A DNA stretch of 64,000 bases from an uncultured Collinsella sp. Lineage in GTDB: Bacteria; Actinomycetota; Coriobacteriia; Coriobacteriales; Coriobacteriaceae. Under the pieces are notes generated by a model. That model saw nothing but the letters and a program-made list of their open reading frames with translations. It ran no database searches and had not been told where the DNA came from. Shown in pieces: positions 28,692-37,967 of this stretch. The stretch lies in assembly GCA_905197665.1 (NCBI GenBank), contig CAJJZP010000015.1:1-64000 (forward strand), in the 5' to 3' direction. The position numbers and the translations under genes are program-made. Numbering within the stretch: the first letter of the stretch is position 1; each line of letters begins with the position of its first letter.

Positions 28692-30827
28692 ATGCTCTTT
28701 TCCCGCCGTTCTGCTACATTTGCCTGCGCCATTGCGCTTGTCGTAATGGCGGTCACCCCTTATCACCGGTTTTCATCTTCAATCGGCCTAGCGTCAGGTG
28801 CAATGACCTGGCTCGTTATCCTGGGCGCATGCCTCGCGGCGTTTGTTCATGGTGCTGCGCTATGCAAGGGGGGAATGAGAAGGCCGAGGCATCTCGGTGC
28901 CATCGGTGTTTTCCTTGGTGTTATTGCAACGGTTCCCGAATGGGCCGACCTGGCTTTCTATGCTCGCGGAGACTCTATTCCAATCGTGTTTGCACCGATT
29001 TGGTTGTTACATGGCGTTTCGTGTGTCTCGTGCTTTGTTGGATCGCTGCTTCTCTCATATGTTATTTGGGGCACGGCGGACTCTCCTTTGACGCAGAGGT
29101 CGACACGGACTGACGAAAGGGAAACTCGTCACCCGCAGGACGCGATTTTTACAGAAACAATAGCCGTCATGTCTTGCCTGCTGTTTTGCTGTCGAGTTTC
29201 ATGGAGAGTCGTTCCCGAGCCATGGGGGATGCCCCCTGTAACGGCCGCGTCAATTGGCCTTGCGCTTTTAATTCCGTTGGTCTATCTCGCATTGACTGTG
29301 GCCCCGCCGTTTTGCCGCCCTCGTGCCTTTGGCCATGGGCGGCGCGACGTGTTTGCCTGTTCTGTGCTCGTAGCAGTTCCTATTGGTCTTATTCCGGCTG
29401 TTGAGGCGGCATACTTCGCAAGCGATGCCGTGGTCATTGCATTGCTGGCGATGGGGTCCGTTATCGCTGCTGCCTTCGTATGCATGTTGCTAAGGGGGAA
29501 ACGGGACAACAATTCGGATATCGCCTGTGCGTCCGACACATTCGATGCGGGGGTGTTTTCCCCTGCCCTGTCGCCTAGAGAAGAGCAGTTTGTTCGACTG
29601 CTGCTCAAAGGGAAAACGCCGGCGGAAATTGCCAAGGAGACGGATACGAAGCCATCGACGGTGAGAACAACGCTTCACCGAGCATACGGGAAGGCGTCGG
29701 TTGCGGGCTCACGCGAGCTCGTGGCGCTGTTTGCGGGTGAGGGCGATACTGTAGGGCATGAGCTACCGCAGCGGCATGCTGACGATATAGTGGCATCAGC
29801 TCGAACGCGCCGGCTGTTTCGATACCTGCTCACATTATTCTTTATCCTCCTTGCGGCGGGGCCCTTGGTAATGGCGGATAGCGATTGGGGGTCCGGTGTT
29901 TCGCGGGCTGTCGCCTTTTCCCTCTTAAGCTACGCATTGGGTCTCGGACTGCTTCTGTCGCTACGCTACGCGGGTGGAAAAGCGAATCGTGGCGCTGCGC
30001 TGGATAGAGCGGGTGAAGCGATTTGGCTCGGAAGCCCGTACGTATGGGCGGTGCTATCTGCTGTGGAATGGTCTTTTATCTATATCGCGGCATTGATGTG
30101 CATACGCGTTCCGTTGATGGCTGTGCCGGTCCTGTTTTGCGGCGTGGCGTCTACGGCTTCGCTCGCTGTTGGGCTGCGTCCGTTTAAGGTGCATGCCCAT
30201 GCTCGGGCTATCGTGCCGTTGGTGTCAATGGGCATGGTTGCCTTAATCTATGCGGTCGCTAGGGGGCGAATCCATGGACTTGCGGTGCTGACGGGGGTGC
30301 TGCTCACATATATAGTGATGCGAAGCTGTCCGCAGCGCAAAATGCTTGGGATATGGATGCTTTGCTTCGGGGCGACGGCTCCTGTTTGGGCTGTCTTGCT
30401 CAATATGGTGCAGGATCTGACGGTTTTCGAGCCGTTGTTCCTCGCGTCGTTGTTGGGGCAAAGTTCGGCTGTCAATGTCGTCGTGGCAACGGTGATTGTT
30501 TGCTGGTCTGTGCCCATGTTCGTTACGCACATCGCGCTCGCCCGCTCGGTTGAGGACGAGAAGGCCGTCTTGGAGTACCGGGCGAACGGGTCCACCGAAA
30601 CGGCCCGCGTGCGCCAGCTGGCCCTGCTTACGTCGCGCTCCCTTTCTGATGTTCAGTCGCAAATTTTGCTGATGACGGCAGAGGGGGCAACGACAAAGGC
30701 CATTGCGGAGGATGTCGGTTACGCTGCATCTACGGTGCAAGCGCTGCGGTCTGCATCTTACCGCCAGTTGAAGATCAAGAATAAGGCGGAGCTAATTTTA
30801 TTGTTATCGCAGGTAAATAACGTGTAA
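28692..30827 (+). CDS. Membrane regulator with two LuxR-type HTH domains
   Basis: 711-residue protein built of two similar modules, each a block of membrane segments followed by a LuxR-family HTH. Module 1: hydrophobic helices to about 270, then HTH at about 290-345 (SPREEQFVRLLLKGKTPAEI, AKETDTKPSTVRTTLHRAYG). Module 2: helices at about 375-630, then HTH at about 645-705 (SDVQSQILLMTAEGATTKAI, AEDVGYAASTVQALRS). Coriobacteriia have many membrane LuxR proteins with one HTH; two in one chain is unusual. ATG 28692 follows GGAGG at 28683-28687. It stands just upstream of the secreted-protein/ABC operon and is its likely regulator. Confidence 0.82.
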   Translation: MLFSRRSATFACAIALVVMAVTPYHRFSSSIGLASGAMTWLVILGACLAAFVHGAALCKGGMRRPRHLGAIGVFLGVIATVPEWADLAFYARGDSIPIVFAPIWLLHGVSCVSCFVGSLLLSYVIWGTADSPLTQRSTRTDERETRHPQDAIFTETIAVMSCLLFCCRVSWRVVPEPWGMPPVTAASIGLALLIPLVYLALTVAPPFCRPRAFGHGRRDVFACSVLVAVPIGLIPAVEAAYFASDAVVIALLAMGSVIAAAFVCMLLRGKRDNNSDIACASDTFDAGVFSPALSPREEQFVRLLLKGKTPAEIAKETDTKPSTVRTTLHRAYGKASVAGSRELVALFAGEGDTVGHELPQRHADDIVASARTRRLFRYLLTLFFILLAAGPLVMADSDWGSGVSRAVAFSLLSYALGLGLLLSLRYAGGKANRGAALDRAGEAIWLGSPYVWAVLSAVEWSFIYIAALMCIRVPLMAVPVLFCGVASTASLAVGLRPFKVHAHARAIVPLVSMGMVALIYAVARGRIHGLAVLTGVLLTYIVMRSCPQRKMLGIWMLCFGATAPVWAVLLNMVQDLTVFEPLFLASLLGQSSAVNVVVATVIVCWSVPMFVTHIALARSVEDEKAVLEYRANGSTETARVRQLALLTSRSLSDVQSQILLMTAEGATTKAIAEDVGYAASTVQALRSASYRQLKIKNKAELILLLSQVNNV

Positions 30828-30936
30828 ACGCCTGAGCAATCAACTCAATAGCGGGTGTTTACAGACATCTTTCTCTATTCATGCGAAGGTTGCCGTGCGT
30901 CGACGCATTGTTAACCGCTTTTGATTGGAGAAGGCC

Positions 30937-31449
30937 ATGATTAAGCCAAGGAGCGCTATTGCTCGAATCGGAGTCGGCTTGGTGATTGCAGCTGGTCTGT
31001 CCCTAGGGGTTCCCGCTGCATCGTTTGCACAAGAGGAGTTTGACACCTCTCAGGTTTCCAGCATTACTCAAAACGCCGATACGGGAATTACGACCTGTAC
31101 GAACAATGCCGATAAGGCATTTAGTTTTCAATGTGCCGGGACGAGTGCAACTGGCTACCGTCAAAAGGATGATTCCTCATCGCTCTATCTGGATATCCAG
31201 GGCCATACGGGAAATCCGCTTCGGTTATATACAGACGGTGCGTATAACACAAGCGGTAGCGGCAGCATGAATTGTACTCAGGGAACGTATCGTTCGAATC
31301 ACAAGGGACAGTGGGAAATGTATAACCTCGTCCGTGAGAACGGGCGATCTGCGGCGCGACTGACTGCATGGGCGGAGTCTGGCTACGGCACTGTTATTGG
31401 TGTATGGAGCCCCGACTGCGTCGGGCATTTCCACAAGCTTCCCGCATAG
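30937..31449 (+). CDS. Secreted Cys-containing protein of an ABC-exporter operon
   Basis: 170-residue precursor with a clear signal peptide ending ASFA-Q (about residue 31), leaving a mature part of about 139 residues. It has four Cys (TTCTNN, FQCAG, MNCTQG, PDCVGH), which could form two disulfides, and segments YRQKDDSSSLYLDI, QWEMYNLVRENG and GVWSPDCVGHFHKLPA. These recall secreted DUF2712-like proteins encoded beside ABC transporters in Firmicutes, but I am not sure of the family. GGAGAAGG precedes ATG 30937. The ABC permease gene follows after 54 bases. A bacteriocin, signal or exported effector are possibilities; none is shown. Confidence 0.7.
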   Translation: MIKPRSAIARIGVGLVIAAGLSLGVPAASFAQEEFDTSQVSSITQNADTGITTCTNNADKAFSFQCAGTSATGYRQKDDSSSLYLDIQGHTGNPLRLYTDGAYNTSGSGSMNCTQGTYRSNHKGQWEMYNLVRENGRSAARLTAWAESGYGTVIGVWSPDCVGHFHKLPA

Positions 31450-31503
31450 TTGTTTGAAATGGCTCCCTTCCGGCTTTCTGGGTCGGAAGGGGGAGGAGGA
31501 CGT

Positions 31504-32385
31504 ATGAACCAAAAGCTCGCAAGATACGAACTGTCGAAAACGATTAGACGTCCAGCTTTTATCCTTGCTCTCTTGATTGCGGTCGCAGTTGCAATAGCTG
31601 CCGCGCTGGAGCCGTGGGCAAATTTGGAAAAAGAGCGTCACAACCTTCTTTCTTTTGGTTACGGCGTTGGCGTGCAAGCCGAAAATTATCTCGGTCAAAC
31701 ACGTGAAAGCAGCTTCGGTAACTGGATTGTTGTGAGCGCGAACGCGCCACTGTCTGCGTCGGTGTTTTTCTATGTACTGCCCCTGCTTGCAATGTTGGCT
31801 GGATCTTGGTCGTGTCTCTTTGAGCGTTTGAGTGGTTATGACATGCAGATATGCACGCGCGTTTCCAGAAAGGCGTACGTGAACGTAAAGATGCTGTCTG
31901 CTTTCCTCTCCGCGTTTACAGTGACTGCCATTCCTCTGCTCGTCAATTTCCTGATCGTCTCGATGCTTTTTCCTGCGTATCTTCCTCGGGTCGATGAGTC
32001 GACTTACGTAGGACTTTACCTGCATAGCTACTTCTCCGGTCTATTTTATTCGCATCCTTTGTCATATGTGCTCGCATACACGCTGTTCGATGCTGTCACG
32101 CTCGGGACTTTATCCATGGCTGTAACTGGCTTCTCAATTTTGTTTCGTAGCAGAATCAAAGCGATAATTGTCCCGTATCTGCTAATGGTTGCGTGGCATT
32201 TTGCAAATGGCTGGATCTTCGGCGTAATGGCTTGTGTGGGGTTTAACTGCAATATCCTCAACAGCATCAGGTCGGAATCGCTGAATAACTGGCCAGACAT
32301 TCGAGCCGGTTTTGCGGAAATCATATTATTGACCCTTGCTTCGTTGGCTTTTTCTGGGGCGTGGAAAAGACGCGAGGTGGTCTGA
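31504..32385 (+). CDS. ABC-2-like membrane protein 1
   Basis: 293-residue integral membrane protein with about six hydrophobic segments (FILALLIAVAVAIAAA, VFFYVLPLLAMLAGSWSCLF, VTAIPLLVNFLIVSMLF, a pair around 200-255 and one near the C terminus). A large external loop with NYLGQTRESSFGNWIV lies between helices 1 and 2. Layout fits permeases that pair with bacteriocin- or antibiotic-type ABC ATPases (ABC-2/DUF2705-like), though the family is not certain. GGGAGGAGG precedes ATG 31504. Its stop overlaps the next start (TGATG). Confidence 0.72.
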   Translation: MNQKLARYELSKTIRRPAFILALLIAVAVAIAAALEPWANLEKERHNLLSFGYGVGVQAENYLGQTRESSFGNWIVVSANAPLSASVFFYVLPLLAMLAGSWSCLFERLSGYDMQICTRVSRKAYVNVKMLSAFLSAFTVTAIPLLVNFLIVSMLFPAYLPRVDESTYVGLYLHSYFSGLFYSHPLSYVLAYTLFDAVTLGTLSMAVTGFSILFRSRIKAIIVPYLLMVAWHFANGWIFGVMACVGFNCNILNSIRSESLNNWPDIRAGFAEIILLTLASLAFSGAWKRREVV

Positions 32386-33221
32386 TGCTGTTTAGGCTGG
32401 TCGCCGCGGACCTGAGGACCGTTTTGAAGAAGAACATCATCACTTTTATTGCAATTGCGGCAGTGACCGTTGCGAACTTGGTGTACGCCTACGGATTGTC
32501 TTCTGTGTATGGGGTTAGAACGGATACCTTGGGGTTTGCGGATAATCTTGCGCTCGTGTTTGCCGGATCTGCTCCGTTTGAGCCTAGGCCCGGGGTCATG
32601 TTTGTGCCTCCGCTAGGATGGCTATTTCTCATTCTGCTTATTCTCTATACAACACTCGACTATCCGACCGAATCGTTGCACGGGTTTGGTTTGCAAGCGC
32701 TTGTTCGATGCCGGGCAAGAACCCTTTGGTGGGTCTCGCGTTTTATCTTGGTGGCGGCAGTAACGGCATTTTCACTGCTCGTGGTGGTTTGCTCTGTTGT
32801 GATTTGGAGCTTGGTGGTGAGCTCCTCGTTCAGCGCGGTCATTCATGGTGAGTCGCTTCAACTGGCTAATTTGGCGCCGTGGTTTCTCAAAGCTGCCGAG
32901 GCAGATGCGCTGCCGTTTTTCATAGGTCTCTTATTTGCTTTTGAGGCGCTTGCGTTTGCGCAGGCAGCGGTTGGGTTTGTGCTTGGGTCGTCAGTCTCGT
33001 TTGTGGTTTTAATGAGCTACCTGATCTGCTCGGCATATGCACGACATTGGGCGCTATTGGGTAACGCCTTGATGCTGTTGCGCTGGGGTGGAATTGTCAA
33101 AGAGGGAATCGCGGCGGGCTCGAGTGTCTTGTCATCAATTGGGCTTATGTCGTTATGCCTATCGTTGGGTGGACTGTGGTTTCGAAGGGCCGACCTTATA
33201 GAAAAGGGGGACAAGATATGA
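32385..33221 (+). CDS. ABC-2-like membrane protein 2
   Basis: 278-residue integral membrane protein, about six segments (IITFIAIAAVTVANLVYAYG, LGWLFLILLILYTTLDYP, FILVAAVTAFSLLVVV, a pair around 185-230 and SVLSSIGLMSLCLSLGGLWF). It is probably the second half of a heterodimeric permease with the preceding protein. It begins on the stop codon of that gene and its own stop overlaps the ATPase start (ATGA), so the three are translationally coupled. No recognisable substrate-specific motif. Confidence 0.72.
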   Translation: MLFRLVAADLRTVLKKNIITFIAIAAVTVANLVYAYGLSSVYGVRTDTLGFADNLALVFAGSAPFEPRPGVMFVPPLGWLFLILLILYTTLDYPTESLHGFGLQALVRCRARTLWWVSRFILVAAVTAFSLLVVVCSVVIWSLVVSSSFSAVIHGESLQLANLAPWFLKAAEADALPFFIGLLFAFEALAFAQAAVGFVLGSSVSFVVLMSYLICSAYARHWALLGNALMLLRWGGIVKEGIAAGSSVLSSIGLMSLCLSLGGLWFRRADLIEKGDKI

Positions 33222-33862
33222 GTGTGATCGTAAGGGGCGTATCGAAGCGCATGGGTAAAAACGATGTCCTGCGCAACGTGTCCATCGAGGTTGACCCTGG
33301 GACTGTGGTCGGGCTTCAGGGGATAAACGGTTCGGGTAAGACCATGCTCATGCGAGCGGTTTGCGGGTTGATCAAGCCTACCGAAGGCGAAATCTCTATC
33401 GATGGCCAAAGGCTTGGGGCGGACATCTCGTTCCCGCCGAGTCTGGGGATGTTGATCGAGGCGCCTTCCTTTTTGGGATATCTGTCTGGCTACGACAATC
33501 TGAAGCTCATCGCTCAGATCAAGGGCGTTGCCACCCCCGAGGACATTCGCTCTGCCCTGCGGCTCGTGGGGCTCGATGCAGACGAAAAAAAGAAGTTCCG
33601 AGCATACTCGCTTGGGATGAAGCAGCGTCTGGGGATAGCTGCGGCAATTATGGAGAAGCCGAAGCTGCTTGTTCTCGATGAGCCAACGAATGCCCTCGAC
33701 GAAGCGGGCGTTGAAATGCTCAAGCGCGTTGTGGCGATGGCGGCATCAACGGGTCGTGAGGTCCTTCTGTCCAGCCATGACGGAGAGGTGCTCGAGGAAC
33801 TGGCCGATCGGGTTTACTGCATGCGCGACGGTGCCGTTGTGAAAGTTCGGGAAAGGTCGTGA
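33218..33862 (+). CDS. ABC transporter ATP-binding protein
   Basis: 214-residue ATPase that powers the two permeases. Walker A GINGSGKT (about 36-43), Q-loop region, signature YSLGMKQRLG (LSGGQ variant), Walker B KLLVLDEPTN and H-loop SSHD are all present. The short length and SLGMKQRL signature are typical of exporters in the bacitracin/lantibiotic-immunity group. Start overlaps the upstream stop by four bases. The final gene of the operon follows after 5 bases. Confidence 0.92.
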   Translation: MSVIVRGVSKRMGKNDVLRNVSIEVDPGTVVGLQGINGSGKTMLMRAVCGLIKPTEGEISIDGQRLGADISFPPSLGMLIEAPSFLGYLSGYDNLKLIAQIKGVATPEDIRSALRLVGLDADEKKKFRAYSLGMKQRLGIAAAIMEKPKLLVLDEPTNALDEAGVEMLKRVVAMAASTGREVLLSSHDGEVLEELADRVYCMRDGAVVKVRERS

Positions 33863-33867
33863 GCGCG

Positions 33868-34527
33868 ATGAAGAAGACCCTGTGGACGAGAAGATCGGCG
33901 CTCGCGCTTTTTTGCTGTGCTGCTGCCGGCCTTGCGGGCATGAGGGTGAGCGTCGTTAACGGGAACCGGACGGTCATTCCTGAGAAATATTACGCGGAGG
34001 GCGAATGGCTCTCGATGGATGGAGCGTTTCTGGGGTCGAAGGATGTGGTGACTGATGGGTATTCGTTTTGCATAGACGGGGCAGAGTTGCTCACGCCGCG
34101 CGAGTATCTCAAACGAGCACATGACGATTATTCAAAATATGGCACCGTGGATACGAAAACGAGACTGAAGGATGCCGACATCACGTGCGTTATCGCCGTA
34201 AAGATGCGTGTCAGAAATAGGGATAATATCGACGGTGGAATCAAAGCGTATGTTTGGCATCTGGTTCCGGAGTCTGCGCCAAACTATGATTTTGTAGTCA
34301 ATACCGATCTGATAACGCAAGCCATGCCGGTCCTTGGCGGCTCTGCTGCGTTTGCCGTGGAGGTTGGGGCAGAAAACGAGTTGCTCGTCCCATTTATGAT
34401 GCAGAACACCAACGACTATTTCGAAGGTTACGAGACCGTCCGTTTTGAGAAAGCATTTCCCGGGACTTACACGATGAAGATGACCGATCTGCCGGAGCGG
34501 AGGCTCTTAAGGTTTGAAGTGAAATAG
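33868..34527 (+). CDS. Membrane-anchored or secreted accessory protein of the ABC operon
   Basis: 219-residue protein with an N-terminal membrane segment (RSALALFCCAAAGLAGM) and an extracytoplasmic domain. Features include GNRTVIPEKYYAEGEWLSMD, YSFCIDGAELLTPREYL, AVKMRVRNRDNIDGG and GYETVRFEKAFPG; the AVKMRVRN strand and AVEVGAENELLVPFMM suggest a beta-sandwich. It resembles DUF5027/DUF5028-type proteins beside ABC exporters, with low certainty. The start may be GTG 33859 or ATG 33868; ATG is chosen. A likely immunity or docking partner of the exporter, by context only. Confidence 0.65.
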   Translation: MKKTLWTRRSALALFCCAAAGLAGMRVSVVNGNRTVIPEKYYAEGEWLSMDGAFLGSKDVVTDGYSFCIDGAELLTPREYLKRAHDDYSKYGTVDTKTRLKDADITCVIAVKMRVRNRDNIDGGIKAYVWHLVPESAPNYDFVVNTDLITQAMPVLGGSAAFAVEVGAENELLVPFMMQNTNDYFEGYETVRFEKAFPGTYTMKMTDLPERRLLRFEVK

Positions 34528-34565
34528 CTCGAGAGCAAGGCAAAACGGGTCCATTGGCGGTACGC

Positions 34566-34603
34566 GCGCCCGATTCCAGGCGCCCCGGCCCGGAATCGGG
34601 CGC
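34566..34603. terminator. Convergent terminator hairpin
   Basis: Perfect 12-bp stem GCGCCCGATTCC (34566-34577) with GGAATCGGGCGC (34592-34603) between the convergent ABC operon and YcxB-like gene. There is no T run, so it may work with Rho or by structure alone. Confidence 0.55.
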
Positions 34604-34632
34604 GGGACGAGGCGCCTTCGGTGTCGGCCGGC

Positions 34633-35349
34633 CTACCGCTTCTTCTTGCTCTTCTTCTGCTTGCGCTGCTTGCCCTTGGTCTCCTGGGGCTTGTCGCCCT
34701 GTTTTGCTTCGGCAGCGGCCTTTTCTGCCTTCATCTTCTTGCGTTTGGTCTCGATGCGGAGTTTTTTGTTGATGCGCGCCTTAAGGAAGGGACCGAACTG
34801 CTCGGCATCGCCGCGGACAAAGGTGTCCTTAGGGATCGTCACGCCCTGGTCGGCGAACATGGCCACAAAGATGCGCTCGCCGTCGAGCACGTGGTCGAGC
34901 TTTTCAAACGGGAAGAACTGCGACTTGCCGCTCGTGCCCCAAACCATCAGGCCGTCCTCGTTGGCGGCGACGCGGCGATAGCGGCCACCCATGGACTCGT
35001 CGGCCTCAACGGCGTCGATAAAGTCGCGGGCGAGGGTGTGGTGCAGGTTTTTGCTCCACCAGGCCAAAAAGGCGCCGAATACGATCAAGACGACGCCAAA
35101 CTTGATCCAGTTGCCGCCGGCCACCAGCATGCCGATGCCGATGAGCGCGGCAATTGCCGCGGCGACATACAGCGAGCCGCGACGCCTGGGCGAGGCGACC
35201 AGGCGGGCGAAGTCGGTGACGAGGTCGTTTTCGTATTGGTACTCGTTGAGGTACAGGATGCCGTCGTCGGCTGCGGCCTGCTCCTCGAGCGCGACCTCGA
35301 CCTGGTCGGCTGCTTCGGAGGGAACGAGGTTGCTCTCTGCGTCTGCCAT
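34633..35349 (-). CDS. YcxB-like membrane protein
   Basis: 238-residue protein with two adjacent membrane helices (YVAAAIAALIGIGMLVAGG and KFGVVLIVFGAFLAWWS) and a following soluble domain with GRYRRVAANEDGLMVW, FPFEKLDHVLDGERIFVAMF and VTIPKDTFVRGD that fits the YcxB C-terminal fold. The C terminus is a Lys-rich tail (KQRKQKKSKKKR). No enzymatic motif; role unknown. It stands divergent from dnaX with 116 bases between, so both may share a control region. Confidence 0.7.
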   Translation of the reverse strand: MADAESNLVPSEAADQVEVALEEQAAADDGILYLNEYQYENDLVTDFARLVASPRRRGSLYVAAAIAALIGIGMLVAGGNWIKFGVVLIVFGAFLAWWSKNLHHTLARDFIDAVEADESMGGRYRRVAANEDGLMVWGTSGKSQFFPFEKLDHVLDGERIFVAMFADQGVTIPKDTFVRGDAEQFGPFLKARINKKLRIETKRKKMKAEKAAAEAKQGDKPQETKGKQRKQKKSKKKR

Positions 35350-35465
35350 GCTCTTTGGACTCCTATCGCGGCGGGCTCGCCGTACGGGTTATTATGGAAT
35401 GCAGTATGCCGTGCGACCGCATGGCCGCCGCGGCAACAAGACTCAGTATACCCGGGGGAGCACCC

Positions 35466-37946
35466 ATGGAATCGTTGTACCGAAAGTATCGCCCGCTCAC
35501 CTTTGACTCCGTGGTGGGCCAGCAGCATATCGTCTCGACGCTCGAGCACGCCATCACCGAGGGGCGCCTGTCCCACGCCTACCTGTTCTGCGGACCGCGC
35601 GGCACGGGCAAGACCACCATGGCGCGCATTCTGGCCAAGGCGCTGCTGTGCCGCAATGCCGAGGCGGCGCGCGCCGAGGGTGCAAGCGGCTGCATGCCCG
35701 ACGGTACTTGCGAGGAGTGCGAGCTCATTGCCGAGGGTAACCACCCCGATGTCTACGAGCTCGATGCCGCCTCCCGCACGGGCGTGGACAATGTGCGCGA
35801 GGAAATCATCAACTCCGTCAACTTTGCCCCGGTGCGCGGCAAGTACAAGATCTATATCATCGACGAGGTCCACATGCTCACGACGGCGGCGTTCAACGCG
35901 CTGCTCAAGACGCTCGAGGAGCCGCCGGCACACGTGATCTTTGTGCTGTGCACCACCGACCCGCAAAAGATTCTGGAGACCATCCTCTCGCGCTGCCAGC
36001 GTTTCGATTTCCATCGCATCGGCAACGAGGATATCGAGCGTCGCCTGGCATACGTGTGCGAGCAGGAGGGCTTCGATTACGACGATGAGGCGCTGGCTAT
36101 CGTGGCGCGCCATGCCAAGGGCGGTATGCGCGACGCGTTGTCCACGCTGGAGCAGCTGAGCGTCTTTGGCAACGGTTCTGTGCATGCGGACGACGCCCGC
36201 TCGCTTTTAGGCGAGGTTTCGGACCAGATTCTGGGCGAGTTTTCCCGCGCCATTGCCGATCGCGATGTTGCCGAGCTCTATGGACTGATCCGTGCGCAGG
36301 TCGAGGAAGGAAACGACCTGCTGGAGCTGACGCGCGACCTGGTGGCGCATGTGCGTGACGTGTACGTTGCCTGCGTTGCCGGTGCCCGTGCCGAGCTGTT
36401 TGAGGGCGGCTCCGAGCAGGCCGAGGCGCTTGCTGCCGAGGCCGCTGCCTTTGGCGAGCATCCTGCCGACCGCCTGGCCCGTGTGCTGACGGTGCTCGAC
36501 GATGCCGCACTGGAGATGAGGGGCGCGAGCGACGTGCGCCTGGTGCTCGAGATCGCCTGCACGCGCCTGGCACGTCCCGAGGCCGATTTAACGATTGAGG
36601 CATTGGCCGAGCGCGTGGCCCGCTTGGAGGCCATGGTTGCCAACGGCGCCGTGCCGGCGAGCGTGGCTGCTGCTCAGGCCGCCGCGCCTGCAGCATCCGT
36701 ACCCGCTGCTGCCCAACAGCCGACGCTAATTTCGGGCGCTCGTGCTGCCGCTCCGGCGGCATCCGCTGCCCCCGCTGCTACGTCCGCGCGCCAGGGCGGT
36801 ATGCCTTGGGACCGTGGTGCTGCTGTTCCGGCTGCCCAGCCTGCGTCCCGTTCTGCGTCCGTGTCAGCTTCCAAGCCTGCAGCGCCTGCACCTCAGCCTG
36901 CGCCGACTCCGACGCCTCAGCCCGTTGCGGCTCCCGCGCCTGCCACCGCTCCGGCACCTAAGCCCCAGTCCAACAATGCCGCCCAGGTTGCCGCCGCCGG
37001 TACTGCCGAGACGCCCGCGGTCGAGGATGCCGGAGAGCTGCAGCGCAAATGGGCCGAGGTTGTCGAGCGTGTCAAGGCGCGTCAGGCTTCCTACGCGGGG
37101 CTTTTGCTCAATGCCCGCGCCACGGCTGACGACGGCTCCAGGCTCACGGTCTCGTTCCCCGCGGGCTCGACCTTTGCCATCAAGATGCTTGGACGCGCCG
37201 ACACGCAGTCGGTGGTCCTGCCGACAGTCAGTGCGGTCTTCGGTCGTCGTACCGTCGACTATGTCCTGGATGGGGGTGGCACGCCGGCTCCTCAACATGA
37301 GGAGCATTCTCCATCTGCACGGGCTGCGGTATCTGCGGACCCGCAACCCGTGTCCTCGGCGGCCCCTGCATCCTCGAGCGCCAGCGCGACGCAGCCAAAA
37401 GCAGCACCGATAGCGGCGCCGACCCCGTCGGCGCCTAAGCCCGTCATGGCCAAACCGGCTGCTCCGACACCCGCGCCCAAGCCTGCCTCGCCCGCGCCCA
37501 AGTCGTCTGACCTGGGCAAAGCCCCCTGGCTGCGCTCCGACAACCCCGCCGGCGCTCCTGCCACGGGCAAGCTCCCGACCGAGCCCGCGCCCCGAGCGCC
37601 CGAGCGCGCGTCCGCTCCCAAGGCTCAGCCCGCCGCGCCGTCTGCGCCATGGGAATCCGAGCAGGTTCCCTACGACGATGCCATGGTTGGCGGTTTTGTT
37701 GCCGATGCTGGTGGGGACGATCTGCCTCCGTTCGACGTGCCGGGTGCGGCGTCCGCGCCCAAGTCCGCTGCAACTGCCCCCAAAGAGGAGGACGCTCCTG
37801 CAGCTCCCTGGGAGTCCAACTCCGGTGCGGGCGGCCCCTTCGGCCATCAGGGTGCAGCCCCGAGCATCCCGCAGACCGAGGACGAGGCCAAAGCCCTCAT
37901 CCGCAGCGTCTTCGGCCAGTCCACCATCTTCAAGCCGGTGGAGTAG
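35466..37946 (+). CDS. dnaX: DNA polymerase III subunit gamma/tau
   Basis: Clamp-loader ATPase of 826 residues. N-terminal AAA+ domain: SLYRKYRPLTFDSVVGQQHI, Walker A GPRGTGKTT, a Cys zinc module (CRNAEAARAEG...CMPDGTCEEC), DEVHMLTTAAFNALLKTLEE and SRCQRFDFHRI (sensor and arginine finger region). Collar domain to about 400; the remaining half is Pro/Ala-rich with a tau-like segment (LQRKWAEVVERVKARQASY). ATG 35466 follows GGGGGAG. A longer in-frame extension upstream is not needed. Gene order dnaX-orf-ybaB-recR is the common bacterial replication/repair cluster. Confidence 0.95.
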   Translation: MESLYRKYRPLTFDSVVGQQHIVSTLEHAITEGRLSHAYLFCGPRGTGKTTMARILAKALLCRNAEAARAEGASGCMPDGTCEECELIAEGNHPDVYELDAASRTGVDNVREEIINSVNFAPVRGKYKIYIIDEVHMLTTAAFNALLKTLEEPPAHVIFVLCTTDPQKILETILSRCQRFDFHRIGNEDIERRLAYVCEQEGFDYDDEALAIVARHAKGGMRDALSTLEQLSVFGNGSVHADDARSLLGEVSDQILGEFSRAIADRDVAELYGLIRAQVEEGNDLLELTRDLVAHVRDVYVACVAGARAELFEGGSEQAEALAAEAAAFGEHPADRLARVLTVLDDAALEMRGASDVRLVLEIACTRLARPEADLTIEALAERVARLEAMVANGAVPASVAAAQAAAPAASVPAAAQQPTLISGARAAAPAASAAPAATSARQGGMPWDRGAAVPAAQPASRSASVSASKPAAPAPQPAPTPTPQPVAAPAPATAPAPKPQSNNAAQVAAAGTAETPAVEDAGELQRKWAEVVERVKARQASYAGLLLNARATADDGSRLTVSFPAGSTFAIKMLGRADTQSVVLPTVSAVFGRRTVDYVLDGGGTPAPQHEEHSPSARAAVSADPQPVSSAAPASSSASATQPKAAPIAAPTPSAPKPVMAKPAAPTPAPKPASPAPKSSDLGKAPWLRSDNPAGAPATGKLPTEPAPRAPERASAPKAQPAAPSAPWESEQVPYDDAMVGGFVADAGGDDLPPFDVPGAASAPKSAATAPKEEDAPAAPWESNSGAGGPFGHQGAAPSIPQTEDEAKALIRSVFGQSTIFKPVE

Positions 37947-37967
37947 CTGCGCAGGCGGGTATACTGC

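Noticed and set aside
35466..37946. Programmed frameshift site in dnaX giving a short gamma form
   Set aside because: No A-AAA-AAG-type slippery heptamer with downstream hairpin was noticed; the gene is read as one frame.
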